NCBI GenBank assembly: GCA_903916355.1 | Contig: CAIWWN010000149.1 | Span: forward strand, 1-55,046 | Source of the DNA: an uncultured Burkholderiales bacterium | GTDB taxonomy: Bacteria; Pseudomonadota; Gammaproteobacteria; Burkholderiales; Burkholderiaceae_C | DNA length: 55,046 bases | Reading direction: 5' to 3' | Part shown: piece after piece, positions 41,497 through 51,553 of the stretch | Layout: every line of letters begins with the position of its first letter | Numbering within the stretch: position 1 is the first letter of the stretch | Notes under the pieces: generated by a model | Database searches by the model: none | What the model saw: the letters and a program-made list of their open reading frames with translations, nothing else | Told to the model about the DNA's origin: nothing | Made by a program: the position numbers and the translations under genes

Positions 41497-42387
41497 TTAA
41501 GTGGGCTTGGACTGCGGCCAAATGGCCAGCAGTGCTGCGCAGACGATCAAGCTGCCGCCCCACAAGGTGTTGGCGCTCAGCTGGGCGCTGCCCAGCCAGA
41601 CCGCAGACAGGCTGGCGAAGACGATTTCAGACAGCATGACCAGCGCGGTGGTTTGCGCCGTCAATTTGGCGGCGCCGTATTGCAGCGCCACATTGCCGAC
41701 CAGAAAGGCCAGTGACAACAACAGCACCTGGGGTGCCCAAGCGCTACTGACGGCCGGGAACGGCGTCATCATGCCCAGGCCCATCCCGACCAAGGCGGTG
41801 ATTGTGGCCATGAGGGCGCCACCACCAAACATGGCCAGCATGCGTGCGGGTTCTGGCGAGTCGTGCAGCTTGCGCAGCAGCGCGTTGGTCAGGGCAAAAC
41901 AAAAGCCACCCATCAAGGCCAAGGCATCGGCGGTGGATTCGGGTATGGGCCAAGGGGTGTCGGGTTTTTTCAGCACAATGGCCACACCCGCCAAAGCCAG
42001 CACCAGTCGCACGCCGGCCCTGCGTGTGGGTTTTTCTCCCAGTAGCCACCAGGCAATCAAAATCGACCACGCAGGCATCAGGTAAAACAGCAGCACCACA
42101 CGCACCACATCGCCAGTGGTGACAGCCCAGTTGAAGCCCACATTGGTCAGACCCGACGCCAAGATCAGCAGCCACAACCAGGGGTGTTGGCGCCAGCCGC
42201 GTGCGGCTTGCGGCCGCAGCGCCCAGACCACCAACAATGAAAATCCATAGACCATCGCAGTCGCCCACAGCGGATGCAGGCCCAGCGCTTGCAGGGTTTG
42301 GAAGGGCCACCACGACACGCCCCAAACCATGGCGTTGAGCAGCAGCGCTGCAACAGCCAGGCCTTGGCCTTGTGGGCCTTTATGCAT
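41497..42387 (-). CDS. DMT superfamily (EamA) transporter
   Basis: 10-TM EamA repeats, LLFYLMPAWSILIAWWLLGEKPTRRAGVRLVLALAGV. Confidence 0.9.
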   Translation of the reverse strand: MHKGPQGQGLAVAALLLNAMVWGVSWWPFQTLQALGLHPLWATAMVYGFSLLVVWALRPQAARGWRQHPWLWLLILASGLTNVGFNWAVTTGDVVRVVLLFYLMPAWSILIAWWLLGEKPTRRAGVRLVLALAGVAIVLKKPDTPWPIPESTADALALMGGFCFALTNALLRKLHDSPEPARMLAMFGGGALMATITALVGMGLGMMTPFPAVSSAWAPQVLLLSLAFLVGNVALQYGAAKLTAQTTALVMLSEIVFASLSAVWLGSAQLSANTLWGGSLIVCAALLAIWPQSKPT

Positions 42388-42422
42388 GCAGGGTCATTCG
42401 GTGTCTTGCGTGGCCGCGAGGC

Positions 42423-43706
42423 TCAGCCGTGCATTTGGTCGTTTTTGGCCAAGCCGATCAGTTGGTCCACCACTTCTTTGTGCGCCACACAGTTGTGCGC
42501 ATGCCATTTTTGAATCACCCACATGACGCTGGCCACCAACAGCCCGAAAGCGGTGATGGCGCCAAAGGCCGACAGGCCCAGCCCCGTGGACAGGCTGTAA
42601 AAGCCCCCCAAGGCCAAAATGCACGCTTGTTCGTTGAAGTTTTGCACCGCAATAGAGCGGCCCGCGCCCATCAGGTTGTGGCCGCGGTGTTGCAGCAAGG
42701 CGTTCATGGGCACCACCAAAAAGCCGCCAATCGCGCCCAGCAAAATCAAAAACGGCGCGGCCGCCCAGACGTTGGTGATGAAGTTCATGGCCACCACCAA
42801 CAGACCCATGGCAATGCCCAGCGGCATGACGCGTGTGGCTTGGTGCAGCTTCATGCGCACCGATGCCACCACGGCGCCCACCGCCGTGCCAATCGCCACC
42901 ACGCCCACCAAGCTGGACGCTTGCGTGGTGCTGTAGCCCAGGGCCGCAGCGCTCCAGGCCAGCACGATGTAGCGCAGATTGCCCGACACGCCCCAGAACA
43001 AGGTGGTGGTGGCCAAAGAAATTTGGCCCAGGCGGTCTTTCCATAAACGGGTGTTGCAATGCCAAAAATCGGGCAACAGCGCCACCAGGTTTTGCGGTAA
43101 CGGACGCATCACGGCGTCGGTGCGGGGAATGCGGGTATTGAACCAGGCGGCCAGGGCGTAGAGCAAAATCAGCAGGGCAATCGCAGCCTCGGGGGCGGTG
43201 TCGATGCCGGTGTCAATGAAGGGGAAATCCAGCCCCAGCAGCATGTCGGTGGCATGCGCCCCCACCAGTTGTCCACCCACCAACACACCCAAAATGATGG
43301 AGGCGATGGTCAGGCCCTCGATCCAGCCGTTGGCTTTGACCAATTGCGAAGGCGGCAGCAACTCGGTCAAGATGCCGTATTTGGCGGGCGAGTAAGCCGC
43401 TGCACCCAAACCCACAATCGCATAAGACAGCAAGGGGTGGGTGCCGAACAGCATCATCAGGCAGCCCACCACCTTGATGGCGTTGCTGATGAACATGACT
43501 TGGCCTTTGGGCCGCGAGTCGGCAAAGGCGCCCACAAAGGGCGCCAGCACCACGTAAAACAAGGCGAACATGGGCACCAAAGCGGCGCGCTGCCATTCGG
43601 CGCCACCGCTGGTGCGGATCAGTTCGACGGCGGCCACAAACAGCGCGTTGTCGGCCAACGAGCTGAAGAACTGGGCCGCCATGATGGTGAAGAAACCGCG
43701 CTTCAT
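42423..43706 (-). CDS. lplT: Lysophospholipid transporter LplT-like (MFS)
   Basis: FFTIMAAQFFSSLADNALFVAAVELI; GILTELLPPSQLVKANGWIEGLTI; divergent from alr. Confidence 0.9.
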   Translation of the reverse strand: MKRGFFTIMAAQFFSSLADNALFVAAVELIRTSGGAEWQRAALVPMFALFYVVLAPFVGAFADSRPKGQVMFISNAIKVVGCLMMLFGTHPLLSYAIVGLGAAAYSPAKYGILTELLPPSQLVKANGWIEGLTIASIILGVLVGGQLVGAHATDMLLGLDFPFIDTGIDTAPEAAIALLILLYALAAWFNTRIPRTDAVMRPLPQNLVALLPDFWHCNTRLWKDRLGQISLATTTLFWGVSGNLRYIVLAWSAAALGYSTTQASSLVGVVAIGTAVGAVVASVRMKLHQATRVMPLGIAMGLLVVAMNFITNVWAAAPFLILLGAIGGFLVVPMNALLQHRGHNLMGAGRSIAVQNFNEQACILALGGFYSLSTGLGLSAFGAITAFGLLVASVMWVIQKWHAHNCVAHKEVVDQLIGLAKNDQMHG

Positions 43707-43859
43707 GAAATCCTGTGGTGAGAGGGCAGGCCACAGAGCCAAGCCAAAGTCGAACGGGTAGATAACAAATGAGTTGAAAGGGTTATATCACGGCGCTGCA
43801 GTGCCACAATGGCGGTTGTTTTGAACCCTGGGGTCCATCTTGGGCCCGACTCTTAGCCC

Positions 43860-44978
43860 ATGCCCAGACCGATACAGGCCACGATTCACACCAGCGCTTT
43901 GCGCCACAACCTGGCACGCACCCGTTTGGCCGCGCCCGACGCCCAAGTTTGGGCCGTGGTCAAGGCCAATGCCTATGGTCATGGCATTGAGCAGGTGTTC
44001 GAGGGCCTGCGCGGTGCCGATGGCTTTGCCCTGTTGGACTTGAAGGAGGCCGAGCAGGTGCGTGCCTTGGGCTGGCGCGGACCGATCTTGTTGCTCGAAG
44101 GGGTGTTTGAAGCGCGCGATCTGGAGCTGTGCTCGCGCTTGCACCTGTGGCACACCGTGCATTGCGATGAGCAGATTGACATGCTGGCCCTGCACAAAAC
44201 GCATGAGCCGCACCGTGTGTTTCTCAAAATGAATTCGGGCATGAACCGCCTGGGGTTTTCACCGCAGCGTTACCGCTCGGCCTGGACGCGGCTGAATGCC
44301 TTGCCTCAGGTGGACGAAATCTCGCTCATGACCCATTTCAGCGACGCCGATGGCCCCAAGGGCATCGCCGCACAAATGGCCCGCTTTGAATTGGCCACCC
44401 GCGATTTGCCCGGTGAGCGCAGCCTGTGCAACAGCGCGGCGGCCTTGCGCCATGCCGACCAGCCTGCGGCCCGGGCCGACTGGGTTCGGCCTGGCATTGC
44501 GCTGTACGGCAGCGCCCCCGATTTCCCTGAGCACGCTGCTTCGCAATGGGATTTGCAAGCGGCCATGAGCCTGAACGCCCGCATCATCGCCGTGCAGCCT
44601 TTGCAGCCCGGCGACAGTGTCGGCTACGGCTCACAGTTTGTCGCCGATCGCGCGATGCGCGTGGGCGTGGTGGCTTGCGGTTATGCCGACGGTTATCCCC
44701 GTCTGTGCCCCACCGGTACGCCGGTGCTGGTCGACGGGGTGCGCAGTCGCACCCTGGGCCGGGTCAGCATGGACATGCTGGTGGTGGACTTGAGTGACTT
44801 GGCCGAAGCCGATGTGGGCAGCACTGTCACCCTGTGGGGTTATGCGGCCAACGGGCAGGTGCTGAGCATTGACGAAGTGGCGCAAGCTGCAGGCACGGTG
44901 GGTTATGAGCTGATGTGCGCCTTGTCTTCCCGTGTGCCGGTGCATGGGGTTGAAGGCTTGGACTTGCAGCCCTGGTGA
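43860..44978 (+). CDS. alr: Alanine racemase
   Basis: [18 protein letters not shown]-Lys motif; [39 protein letters not shown]. Confidence 0.96.
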   Translation: MPRPIQATIHTSALRHNLARTRLAAPDAQVWAVVKANAYGHGIEQVFEGLRGADGFALLDLKEAEQVRALGWRGPILLLEGVFEARDLELCSRLHLWHTVHCDEQIDMLALHKTHEPHRVFLKMNSGMNRLGFSPQRYRSAWTRLNALPQVDEISLMTHFSDADGPKGIAAQMARFELATRDLPGERSLCNSAAALRHADQPAARADWVRPGIALYGSAPDFPEHAASQWDLQAAMSLNARIIAVQPLQPGDSVGYGSQFVADRAMRVGVVACGYADGYPRLCPTGTPVLVDGVRSRTLGRVSMDMLVVDLSDLAEADVGSTVTLWGYAANGQVLSIDEVAQAAGTVGYELMCALSSRVPVHGVEGLDLQPW

Positions 44979-45012
44979 CAGGCCCGCAGGGCCGACCACG
45001 CGACAATAGCGC

Positions 45013-45954
45013 ATGCCTCATCGCCCCCCGCACCCTCACGATCGTTTGACCCTGTTCGTGGCCCTGGGCTTGATCGTCATCTGGGGCGGCAACTTCACGT
45101 TGCAAAAATACCTTTTTAATTTGAGTTCGCCGTCGGGCTTTTTGCTGGCGCGCGACATCTTGATGCCGTTGAGCGCGCTGGTGTTGATGCGTTGGCGCTG
45201 TGGCCGGTGGTTGCCGCTGTTGCCGCGCAAGGACTTGATGCAAATGGCGGGGCTGGGTTTTGTAGGTCACTCTTTGCATGTGGGGCTGGTCACCTTCGGC
45301 ATCCATTGGTCGACCGCGTTTTCCAGCGCCGTGATCTTGGCGTGTGGCCCGGTTTTTACCTTGCTGATCCTGCGCTACAAAGGTGTCGAACGCTTGAAGG
45401 GCGCGCAGATCGGTGGAGTGGCGCTGGCCTTGGTGGGCGTGCTGCTGTTTATGTCAGACAAGCTGCTGGGAGGGCACTGGCGCGCGGGCGGTGGCGATGT
45501 GGTGTTGCTGATCGCCTCCAGCCTGTTTTCTTATTACACGGTGGCCGCCAAACCGGTGATGGAGCGCCATGGCCCGGTGCTGACCATGGGTTACGCCACC
45601 TTGCTGGGTGGCTTGCCCTTGTTGATCGTGACAGTGCCCTTTGGGCTGGACGTGCCCTGGGGCGTGCTGGATGCCTGGGACTGGTTCGGTGTGCTGTGGT
45701 CAGTGTTGGTTTCAGCTTTCTTTGGCTGGTTGGCCTGGGGTTGGATCAACCAAGTGCGGGGCGTGGCGCGCACCGCGCCCTTGATGTACCTGATGCCGCC
45801 CATGGCCGGTTTGTTTGCCTGGGCTTTGTCGGGCGAGCATTACAGCGGGATCAAGATCGCCGGTGCAGGGGTGATTTTGTTGGGCGTGGCCCAGGCGCAG
45901 TACGCTGGGCAAATTCGCCTGCCGGGCGTGCTGGAGCGGCGCTGGAAACCTTGA
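45013..45954 (+). CDS. DMT superfamily (EamA) transporter
   Basis: LIVIWGGNFTLQKYLFNLSSPSGFLLARDILMPL. Confidence 0.9.
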   Translation: MPHRPPHPHDRLTLFVALGLIVIWGGNFTLQKYLFNLSSPSGFLLARDILMPLSALVLMRWRCGRWLPLLPRKDLMQMAGLGFVGHSLHVGLVTFGIHWSTAFSSAVILACGPVFTLLILRYKGVERLKGAQIGGVALALVGVLLFMSDKLLGGHWRAGGGDVVLLIASSLFSYYTVAAKPVMERHGPVLTMGYATLLGGLPLLIVTVPFGLDVPWGVLDAWDWFGVLWSVLVSAFFGWLAWGWINQVRGVARTAPLMYLMPPMAGLFAWALSGEHYSGIKIAGAGVILLGVAQAQYAGQIRLPGVLERRWKP

Positions 45955-45958
45955 CGTT

Positions 45959-46720
45959 TCAAATCTTGAACCAGGTGTCGTAACTGGTTTTCACAATCAG
46001 CAAGGCCACCACGCCGATGAAGACGATGCGCACAAATCCGGCGCCGTGTTTCAGCGCCAAGCGGGTGCCGATCAAACTGCCCACCATATTGGCCAGCGCC
46101 ATGGCCAGCGCCAAATGCCACCAAACATGGCCTTGGATCGCAAACAAAACCAGCGCCGAGAAGTTGGTGGCGGTGTTGATCAGTTTGGCCGAAGCCGATG
46201 CGTTTAAAAAGTCGTAACCCATGATGCGCACAAACGCAAAAACCAAAAAACTGCCGGTGCCGGGACCAAAAAATCCATCGTAAAACCCAATCACCAGGCC
46301 AATGGCCGCACCTGCCCAAGCCGCATGGCGCGCGCTGAAACGGGGGACATGGTGGCGCCCCAGCTCTTTTTTGGCCAAGGTGTAGCCCAGCAGCAAGAGC
46401 AGCAAAAAAGGCAGAGCCTTGCGGAACATGGCGGGGTCCATCAGCTGCACGCACCACGCGCCAACGAGCGACCCGATGACCCCGGCGGTGGCCGCTGGCA
46501 GCAGGGCATGCCATTGCATTTGCACTTGGCGGCTGTATTGCAGCGTGGCGAAAGCGGTGCCCCATACCGAGGCGCTTTTGTTGGTGCCCAGCAAGGTCAC
46601 CGGCGCGGCGGACGGGAAGGTGGCAAACAGCGCGGGGATCAAAATCAGCCCGCCACCGCCAACGATGGCGTCCACCAAGCCGGCCAACAGCGAGGCCAGC
46701 GAAACAATCAGTAATTCCAT
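45959..46720 (-). CDS. TSUP family (TauE/SafE) transporter
   Basis: LAGLVDAIVGGGGLILIPALFATFP...LLGTNKSASVWGTAFATLQY. Confidence 0.93.
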   Translation of the reverse strand: MELLIVSLASLLAGLVDAIVGGGGLILIPALFATFPSAAPVTLLGTNKSASVWGTAFATLQYSRQVQMQWHALLPAATAGVIGSLVGAWCVQLMDPAMFRKALPFLLLLLLGYTLAKKELGRHHVPRFSARHAAWAGAAIGLVIGFYDGFFGPGTGSFLVFAFVRIMGYDFLNASASAKLINTATNFSALVLFAIQGHVWWHLALAMALANMVGSLIGTRLALKHGAGFVRIVFIGVVALLIVKTSYDTWFKI

Positions 46721-46770
46721 GCGGGGATTGTCGCATCGAGGTGAAATCGACCGGCGCCCAAACGCGGTGT

Positions 46771-46796
46771 AAAAAAAACGCCGCAAAAGCGGCGTT
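46771..46796 (-). terminator. Rho-independent terminator (minus strand)
   Basis: AACGCCGCTTTTGCGGCGTTTTTTTT read on the minus strand. Confidence 0.85.
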
Positions 46797-47017
46797 GATA
46801 AAGTCTGCATCGTGATTCGATGTCTGTATACAGTTCGAGTTCTCGGGTGTCTCCTCGGTCCCTCGTGGTGACGTTGCCTAAGCCCGTCATCGAGTGGGAT
46901 GAATGTAATGCCCCGCGATGGTGCATTTCATCAGGGATTTCCCGCGATTCGGGTATATCCTGATGAAAATTAAAACCAATTTAATAAGCCGCAACGATTT
47001 CAGCCCCTTGTGAAGGC
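46797..47017 (-). ncRNA. Possible small RNA or leader ending in the 46771-46796 terminator (tentative)
   Basis: 220-bp intergenic region with a strong palindrome near its upstream end and an intrinsic terminator at its downstream end. Confidence 0.3.
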
Positions 47018-48727
47018 TTAGCGAGCGGCGTCGGTGGCGATCCAGTAGGCGGCTTTCTCGGCCATCATCAGCGTCGGGCTGTTGGTGTTGCCGCTGGTGA
47101 TGGTGGGCATCACACCCGCATCCACCACGCGCAAACCGGCAATGCCGCGCACCCGCAAGCGGCTGTCCACCACCGCCATCGGGTCGTCATCCCGGCCCAT
47201 GCGGGTCGTGCCCACCGGGTGAAAGATGGTGCTGGCAATGTCACCGGCCAGTTTGGCCAGTTCTTCATCGCTTTGGTATTGCACGCCGGGCTTGAACTCT
47301 TCGGGCTGGAAAGGTTTCATGGCCGGTTGGTCCATGATGCGACGCGTCACACGCAAACTGTCGGCCGCCACTTTGCGGTCCTCGTCGGTAGACAGGTAGT
47401 TGGGCGCGATGGCGGGCGCATCTTCAAAGCGGTTGCTCTTGATGTTCACCGTGCCCCGGCTGGTCGGGTTCAGGTTGCACACGCTGGCGGTGATGGCTGG
47501 AAAGCTGTGCAGCGGCTCGCCAAACGCATCCAGGCTCAGCGGTTGCACGTGGTACTGGATGTTGGCATGCGGCTGCGACGGGTCGCTCTTGGTGAAGGCG
47601 CCCAACTGACTGGGGGCCATGCTCATCGGCCCGGTGCGTTTGAGGGCGTATTCCAGCCCGATCAGGGCTTTGCCCCACAGGCTGTTGGCCATGGTGTTGA
47701 GGGTTTTGGCGCCCTTGACTTTGTAGACCGAGCGAATTTGCAAATGGTCTTGCAGGTTCGCGCCCACGCCGGGCAGCTCGTGCACCACGGGCACGATGTT
47801 GTCGTGCAACAACTCCGCCGGGCCAATGCCCGAGAGTTGCAAAATTTGCGCGGAGCCGATGCTGCCAGCGCTCAAGATCACTTCGCGCGTGGCGTGCACC
47901 GTGACCATTTCCTGACCTGTCCAGACCTGGGCACCGGTGCAGCGCTTGCTGCCATCGGGCGGGGTCTCGATCAGCAGTTTGGCCACCTGGGCTTTATTCC
48001 ACAATTCAAAGTTGGGGCGGGCGTAACAGGTGGGGCGCAAGAAGGCTTTGGCAGTGTTCCAACGCCAGCCGGCTTTTTGGTTGACCTCAAAATAGCTCAC
48101 GCCTTCGTTGTTGCCGCGATTGAAGTCGTCGGTAGCGGGAATGCCCGCTTCTTGCGCGGCTTGGGCAAAAGCGTCCAGCACGTCCCATTGCAGGCGCTGC
48201 TTTTCAATGCGCCATTCACCGCCGGCTTGCCGGCCTTTGAGGGTGTGGATGTAACTGCCTGCGGCGGCATCTGCGGCCATCAAACTCGGACGTGTGCCTT
48301 TGGCGCCATGGAAGGCATTGGCGCCTTTGTAGTGGTCCTCGTGCAACTGAAAATAAGGCAGCGACTGGTCCCAGCGCCAAGCCTCGTCGCCTGTGATCTG
48401 CGCCCATTGGTCGTAGTCGCGGGACTGGCCGCGCATGTAAATCATGCCGTTGATGCTGGAGCATCCGCCAAGCACCTTGCCCCGCGGGTAGCGCAGGCTG
48501 CGGCCATTCAGGCCCGCAGCGGGCTCGGTTTCGTACATCCAGTCGGTGCGCGGATTGCCAATGCAATACAGATACCCGACGGGAATATGCACCCAGTGGT
48601 AATCGTCTTTTTTGCCCGCTTCAATCAGCAGCACACGCTTGCTGGCGTCAGCCGACAAACGGTTGGCGAGCAGGCTGCCCGCTGTGCCGCCGCCCACGAT
48701 GATGTAGTCAAAGGTGTTTTCGTTCAT
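47018..48727 (-). CDS. GMC family oxidoreductase (choline/alcohol dehydrogenase-like)
   Basis: DYIIVGGGTAGSLLANRLSAD; PRGKVLGGCSSINGMIYMRGQ; HPVGTTRMG. Confidence 0.95.
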   Translation of the reverse strand: MNENTFDYIIVGGGTAGSLLANRLSADASKRVLLIEAGKKDDYHWVHIPVGYLYCIGNPRTDWMYETEPAAGLNGRSLRYPRGKVLGGCSSINGMIYMRGQSRDYDQWAQITGDEAWRWDQSLPYFQLHEDHYKGANAFHGAKGTRPSLMAADAAAGSYIHTLKGRQAGGEWRIEKQRLQWDVLDAFAQAAQEAGIPATDDFNRGNNEGVSYFEVNQKAGWRWNTAKAFLRPTCYARPNFELWNKAQVAKLLIETPPDGSKRCTGAQVWTGQEMVTVHATREVILSAGSIGSAQILQLSGIGPAELLHDNIVPVVHELPGVGANLQDHLQIRSVYKVKGAKTLNTMANSLWGKALIGLEYALKRTGPMSMAPSQLGAFTKSDPSQPHANIQYHVQPLSLDAFGEPLHSFPAITASVCNLNPTSRGTVNIKSNRFEDAPAIAPNYLSTDEDRKVAADSLRVTRRIMDQPAMKPFQPEEFKPGVQYQSDEELAKLAGDIASTIFHPVGTTRMGRDDDPMAVVDSRLRVRGIAGLRVVDAGVMPTITSGNTNSPTLMMAEKAAYWIATDAAR

Positions 48728-48762
48728 GGGCCCGAGTGTGTCAGAAGCGAGAGCGGTAAAAC

Positions 48763-50274
48763 TTACTTGGCCGTCGGCATCACAAATTCAGCGCCTTTGC
48801 CAATGCTTTCTGGCCAGCGCTGCATGATGGACTTTTGCTTGGTGTAAAAGCGCACGCCTTCTTCGCCGTAGGCGTGCATGTCGCCAAACAGCGAACGCTT
48901 CCAGCCGCCAAAGCCGTGCCAGGCCATGGGCACCGGGATCGGCACGTTGATGCCGACCATGCCCACCTGAATGCGGCGCGAGAACTCGCGCGCCACGTTG
49001 CCGTCGCGGGTGAAGCAGGAGACGCCGTTGCCGAACTCGTGGTCGTTGATGATTTGCACCGCCGTGCCGAAGTCGGGCACACGCACGCAAGACAACACGG
49101 GGCCAAAAATTTCTTCTTTGTAAATCTTCATGTCGGTGGTCACGTGGTCAAACAACGTGCCGCCCATCCAAAAACCCTGCTCACAACCGGCACCGGCTTT
49201 GGCGCCATCAAACTCGCGGCCATCGACCAGCAGCTGTGCGCCTTCGGCCACGCCCGCATCGATGTAGCCCTTGATGCGTTGACGTGCCACGTCGGTCACG
49301 ATGGGGCCCATTTCTGCGGCCAGGTTTTCGCCATTCAGCACTTGCAGGACTTGGGTGCGCTCGAGCAGTTTAGGGATGATTTTGTCGGCCACATCACCCA
49401 CCAGCACGGCCACGCTGATGGCCATGCAGCGTTCGCCGGCCGAGCCGTAACCCGCGCCAATCAAGGCGTCTACGGTTTGGTCGATGTCGGCATCGGGCAT
49501 CACGACCAAGTGGTTTTTCGCGCCGCCCAGGGCTTGCACGCGCTTGCCGTGGTGAGCGCCAGTTTCGTAGATGTAGTTGGCAATCGGTGTGGAGCCGACA
49601 AAGCTGATGGCTTTGACATCAGGGTGCTCCAGCAGCGCGTCCACGGCGGCTTTGTCGCCCTGCACCACGTTGAACACGCCGTCAGGCAAGCCGGCTTTTT
49701 TCAGCAAGTCGGCCATGAACAGTGCCGCGGTCGGATCGGTCGGGCTGGGCTTCAAGATGAAAGTGTTGCCCGCCGCAATGGCGACCGGGAACATCCACAT
49801 GGGCACCATCACCGGGAAATTGAACGGCGTGATGCCGGCCACCACGCCCAAAGGCTGGCGCATGGTCCAGTTGTCAATGCCCGTCGAGACTTGCTCGGTG
49901 TAGTCGCCCTTGAGCAGTTGTGGAATGCCGGTGGCAAATTCCACGATGTCGATGCCCCGCGACACCTCGCCCTGGGCGTCGGTAAATACCTTACCGTGCT
50001 CGGCGGTGATGATGTGCGCCAATTCATCCTTGTGTAAATTGAGCAGCTCCAGGAACTTGAACATCACACGGGCGCGGCGCAGTGGAGGCGTGTCGGCCCA
50101 TGCGGGAAAGGCGGCTTGCGCCGCGGCCACGGCTTGCGCCACCTCGGCGCTGTTGGCCAGGGCCACTTGGCCGGTGATGGCGCCGGTGGCCGGATTGGTC
50201 ACGCTCTGGCTGCGGCCTGAAGTGCCTGCGGCGCGCTGGCCACCAATGTAGTGGTCGATGTGGGAAACGCTCAT
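48763..50274 (-). CDS. mmsA: CoA-acylating methylmalonate-semialdehyde dehydrogenase
   Basis: [51 protein letters not shown]. Confidence 0.95.
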   Translation of the reverse strand: MSVSHIDHYIGGQRAAGTSGRSQSVTNPATGAITGQVALANSAEVAQAVAAAQAAFPAWADTPPLRRARVMFKFLELLNLHKDELAHIITAEHGKVFTDAQGEVSRGIDIVEFATGIPQLLKGDYTEQVSTGIDNWTMRQPLGVVAGITPFNFPVMVPMWMFPVAIAAGNTFILKPSPTDPTAALFMADLLKKAGLPDGVFNVVQGDKAAVDALLEHPDVKAISFVGSTPIANYIYETGAHHGKRVQALGGAKNHLVVMPDADIDQTVDALIGAGYGSAGERCMAISVAVLVGDVADKIIPKLLERTQVLQVLNGENLAAEMGPIVTDVARQRIKGYIDAGVAEGAQLLVDGREFDGAKAGAGCEQGFWMGGTLFDHVTTDMKIYKEEIFGPVLSCVRVPDFGTAVQIINDHEFGNGVSCFTRDGNVAREFSRRIQVGMVGINVPIPVPMAWHGFGGWKRSLFGDMHAYGEEGVRFYTKQKSIMQRWPESIGKGAEFVMPTAK

Positions 50275-50412
50275 GGGGTGCTCCTGAAGCAGTTAAGCCT
50301 GCGCGCGAATTGCCGCAAGGTGGACGGTGTGGATGCAGTGTAGGCATCGGCGTCGTTCGCCACAAGCCCCTCAGGGTTGAATTGATTGTTCAAAATAGTG
50401 AACAATAGGCAC

Positions 50413-51351
50413 ATGGAACAACAAAAAATCAATGCCCTGTGGACCCCCTTGCACTGGCTCAGCGTGCTGGCGCAGCAAGGCAGTTACACCGCCGCCGCCG
50501 CGCGTTTGGGGGTGAGCAAGGCCGCCATGAGCCAGCGCATAGCCGAGTTGGAACGCGCGGCCAAAGTCACGCTGGTGCTGCGCACCACGCGCAGCCTGCG
50601 CCTGACCGAGGCGGGGCAAAGGCTGGTGGACGACACCCGCGCATCGTTTGAACAGATTGAGCAGAGTTTTGCGCAAGTGCGCGACTTGGCCGGGCAACCC
50701 AGCGGCTTGATTCGGATGACGGCCCCGGTGGCGCTGGCGCGGCAACAACTGGTGCCGCTGTTGGCAGCCTTTCTGAAAAACTATCCCGAAGTCCGGCTGG
50801 AGCTGGATCTGTCAGACCGCCTCAGCGCCTTAGCCACAGAAGGTTATGACTTGGCCATCCGCCATACCGCCCATCCGCCCGATACCCATGTGGCCTGGGC
50901 CTTGTGTACCACCGAGTCGGTGTTGGTGGCCAGTCGCGCCTATTTGCGCCGCCGTGGTGAGCCCCGCACCCCGGTCGATTTGCAAACGCACAACTGCCTG
51001 CATTACCCGCGCTCGCATGATGCCCCCGCGTGGACCTTAGAGCCCCGGCACCCCGCCAAAGGCAGCGAGCGCATCACCGTGCCCGTGGCTGGCAACTTTG
51101 CCGCCAACAACAGCGAAGCCCTGCGCGAAGCCGCGCTCACCGGCGCGGGCATCGCCCTCATGCCCGACTTCAGCGCGCAAGCCGCTTTGCGCAAAGGCCA
51201 ACTCGTGCCCGTGTTGCTGGACTGGAAACCGGTGGGCGGTTTTGCCGAAACCATTTACGCGATCCGCCCCTACGCACTCCATGTGCCGCGGGCGGTCACG
51301 GCGCTGGTGGATCATTTGCGGCAGGCTTTGAAACCAGGATTTGCCGCATGA
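50413..51351 (+). CDS. LysR family transcriptional regulator
   Basis: LHWLSVLAQQGSYTAAAARLGVSKAAMSQRIAELERAAKVTLVLRTTRSLRLTEAG. Confidence 0.93.
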   Translation: MEQQKINALWTPLHWLSVLAQQGSYTAAAARLGVSKAAMSQRIAELERAAKVTLVLRTTRSLRLTEAGQRLVDDTRASFEQIEQSFAQVRDLAGQPSGLIRMTAPVALARQQLVPLLAAFLKNYPEVRLELDLSDRLSALATEGYDLAIRHTAHPPDTHVAWALCTTESVLVASRAYLRRRGEPRTPVDLQTHNCLHYPRSHDAPAWTLEPRHPAKGSERITVPVAGNFAANNSEALREAALTGAGIALMPDFSAQAALRKGQLVPVLLDWKPVGGFAETIYAIRPYALHVPRAVTALVDHLRQALKPGFAA

Positions 51352-51371
51352 AGTCTTGAGACCATGGGGCC

Positions 51372-51545
51372 GTGGTCCGCCGCATCCAGCGCGATGGCGT
51401 GACCGAGTCGCTTGGCGCGTTCCAAAACAGCATGATCTGCATCAGCATGGGCGACCCGGACAACGCGTTTGTCGCCTATAGCCACGAGACCGTCCGTGAA
51501 GACCCTGACGGCTTTGTGCGCTGCGTGGGGTTTGATGAACTTTAA
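51372..51545 (+). pseudogene. Short orphan coding fragment (57 aa), possible gene remnant
   Basis: VVRRIQRDGVTESLGAFQNSMICISMGDPDNAFVAYSHETVREDPDGFVRCVGFDEL reads like a protein C-terminus without its N-terminal part. Confidence 0.35.
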
Positions 51546-51553
51546 GGATCAGC

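Noticed and set aside
46708-46926. 72-aa minus-strand ORF spanning the intrinsic terminator
   Set aside because: Runs through the terminator hairpin and into the TSUP start; no family resemblance.
47219-48847. 542-aa plus-strand ORF opposite the GMC oxidoreductase (and similar ones at 48835-50037, 22987-24198, 1496-2704, 52767-53795)
   Set aside because: Same antisense GC-bias pattern; real genes lie on the other strand.
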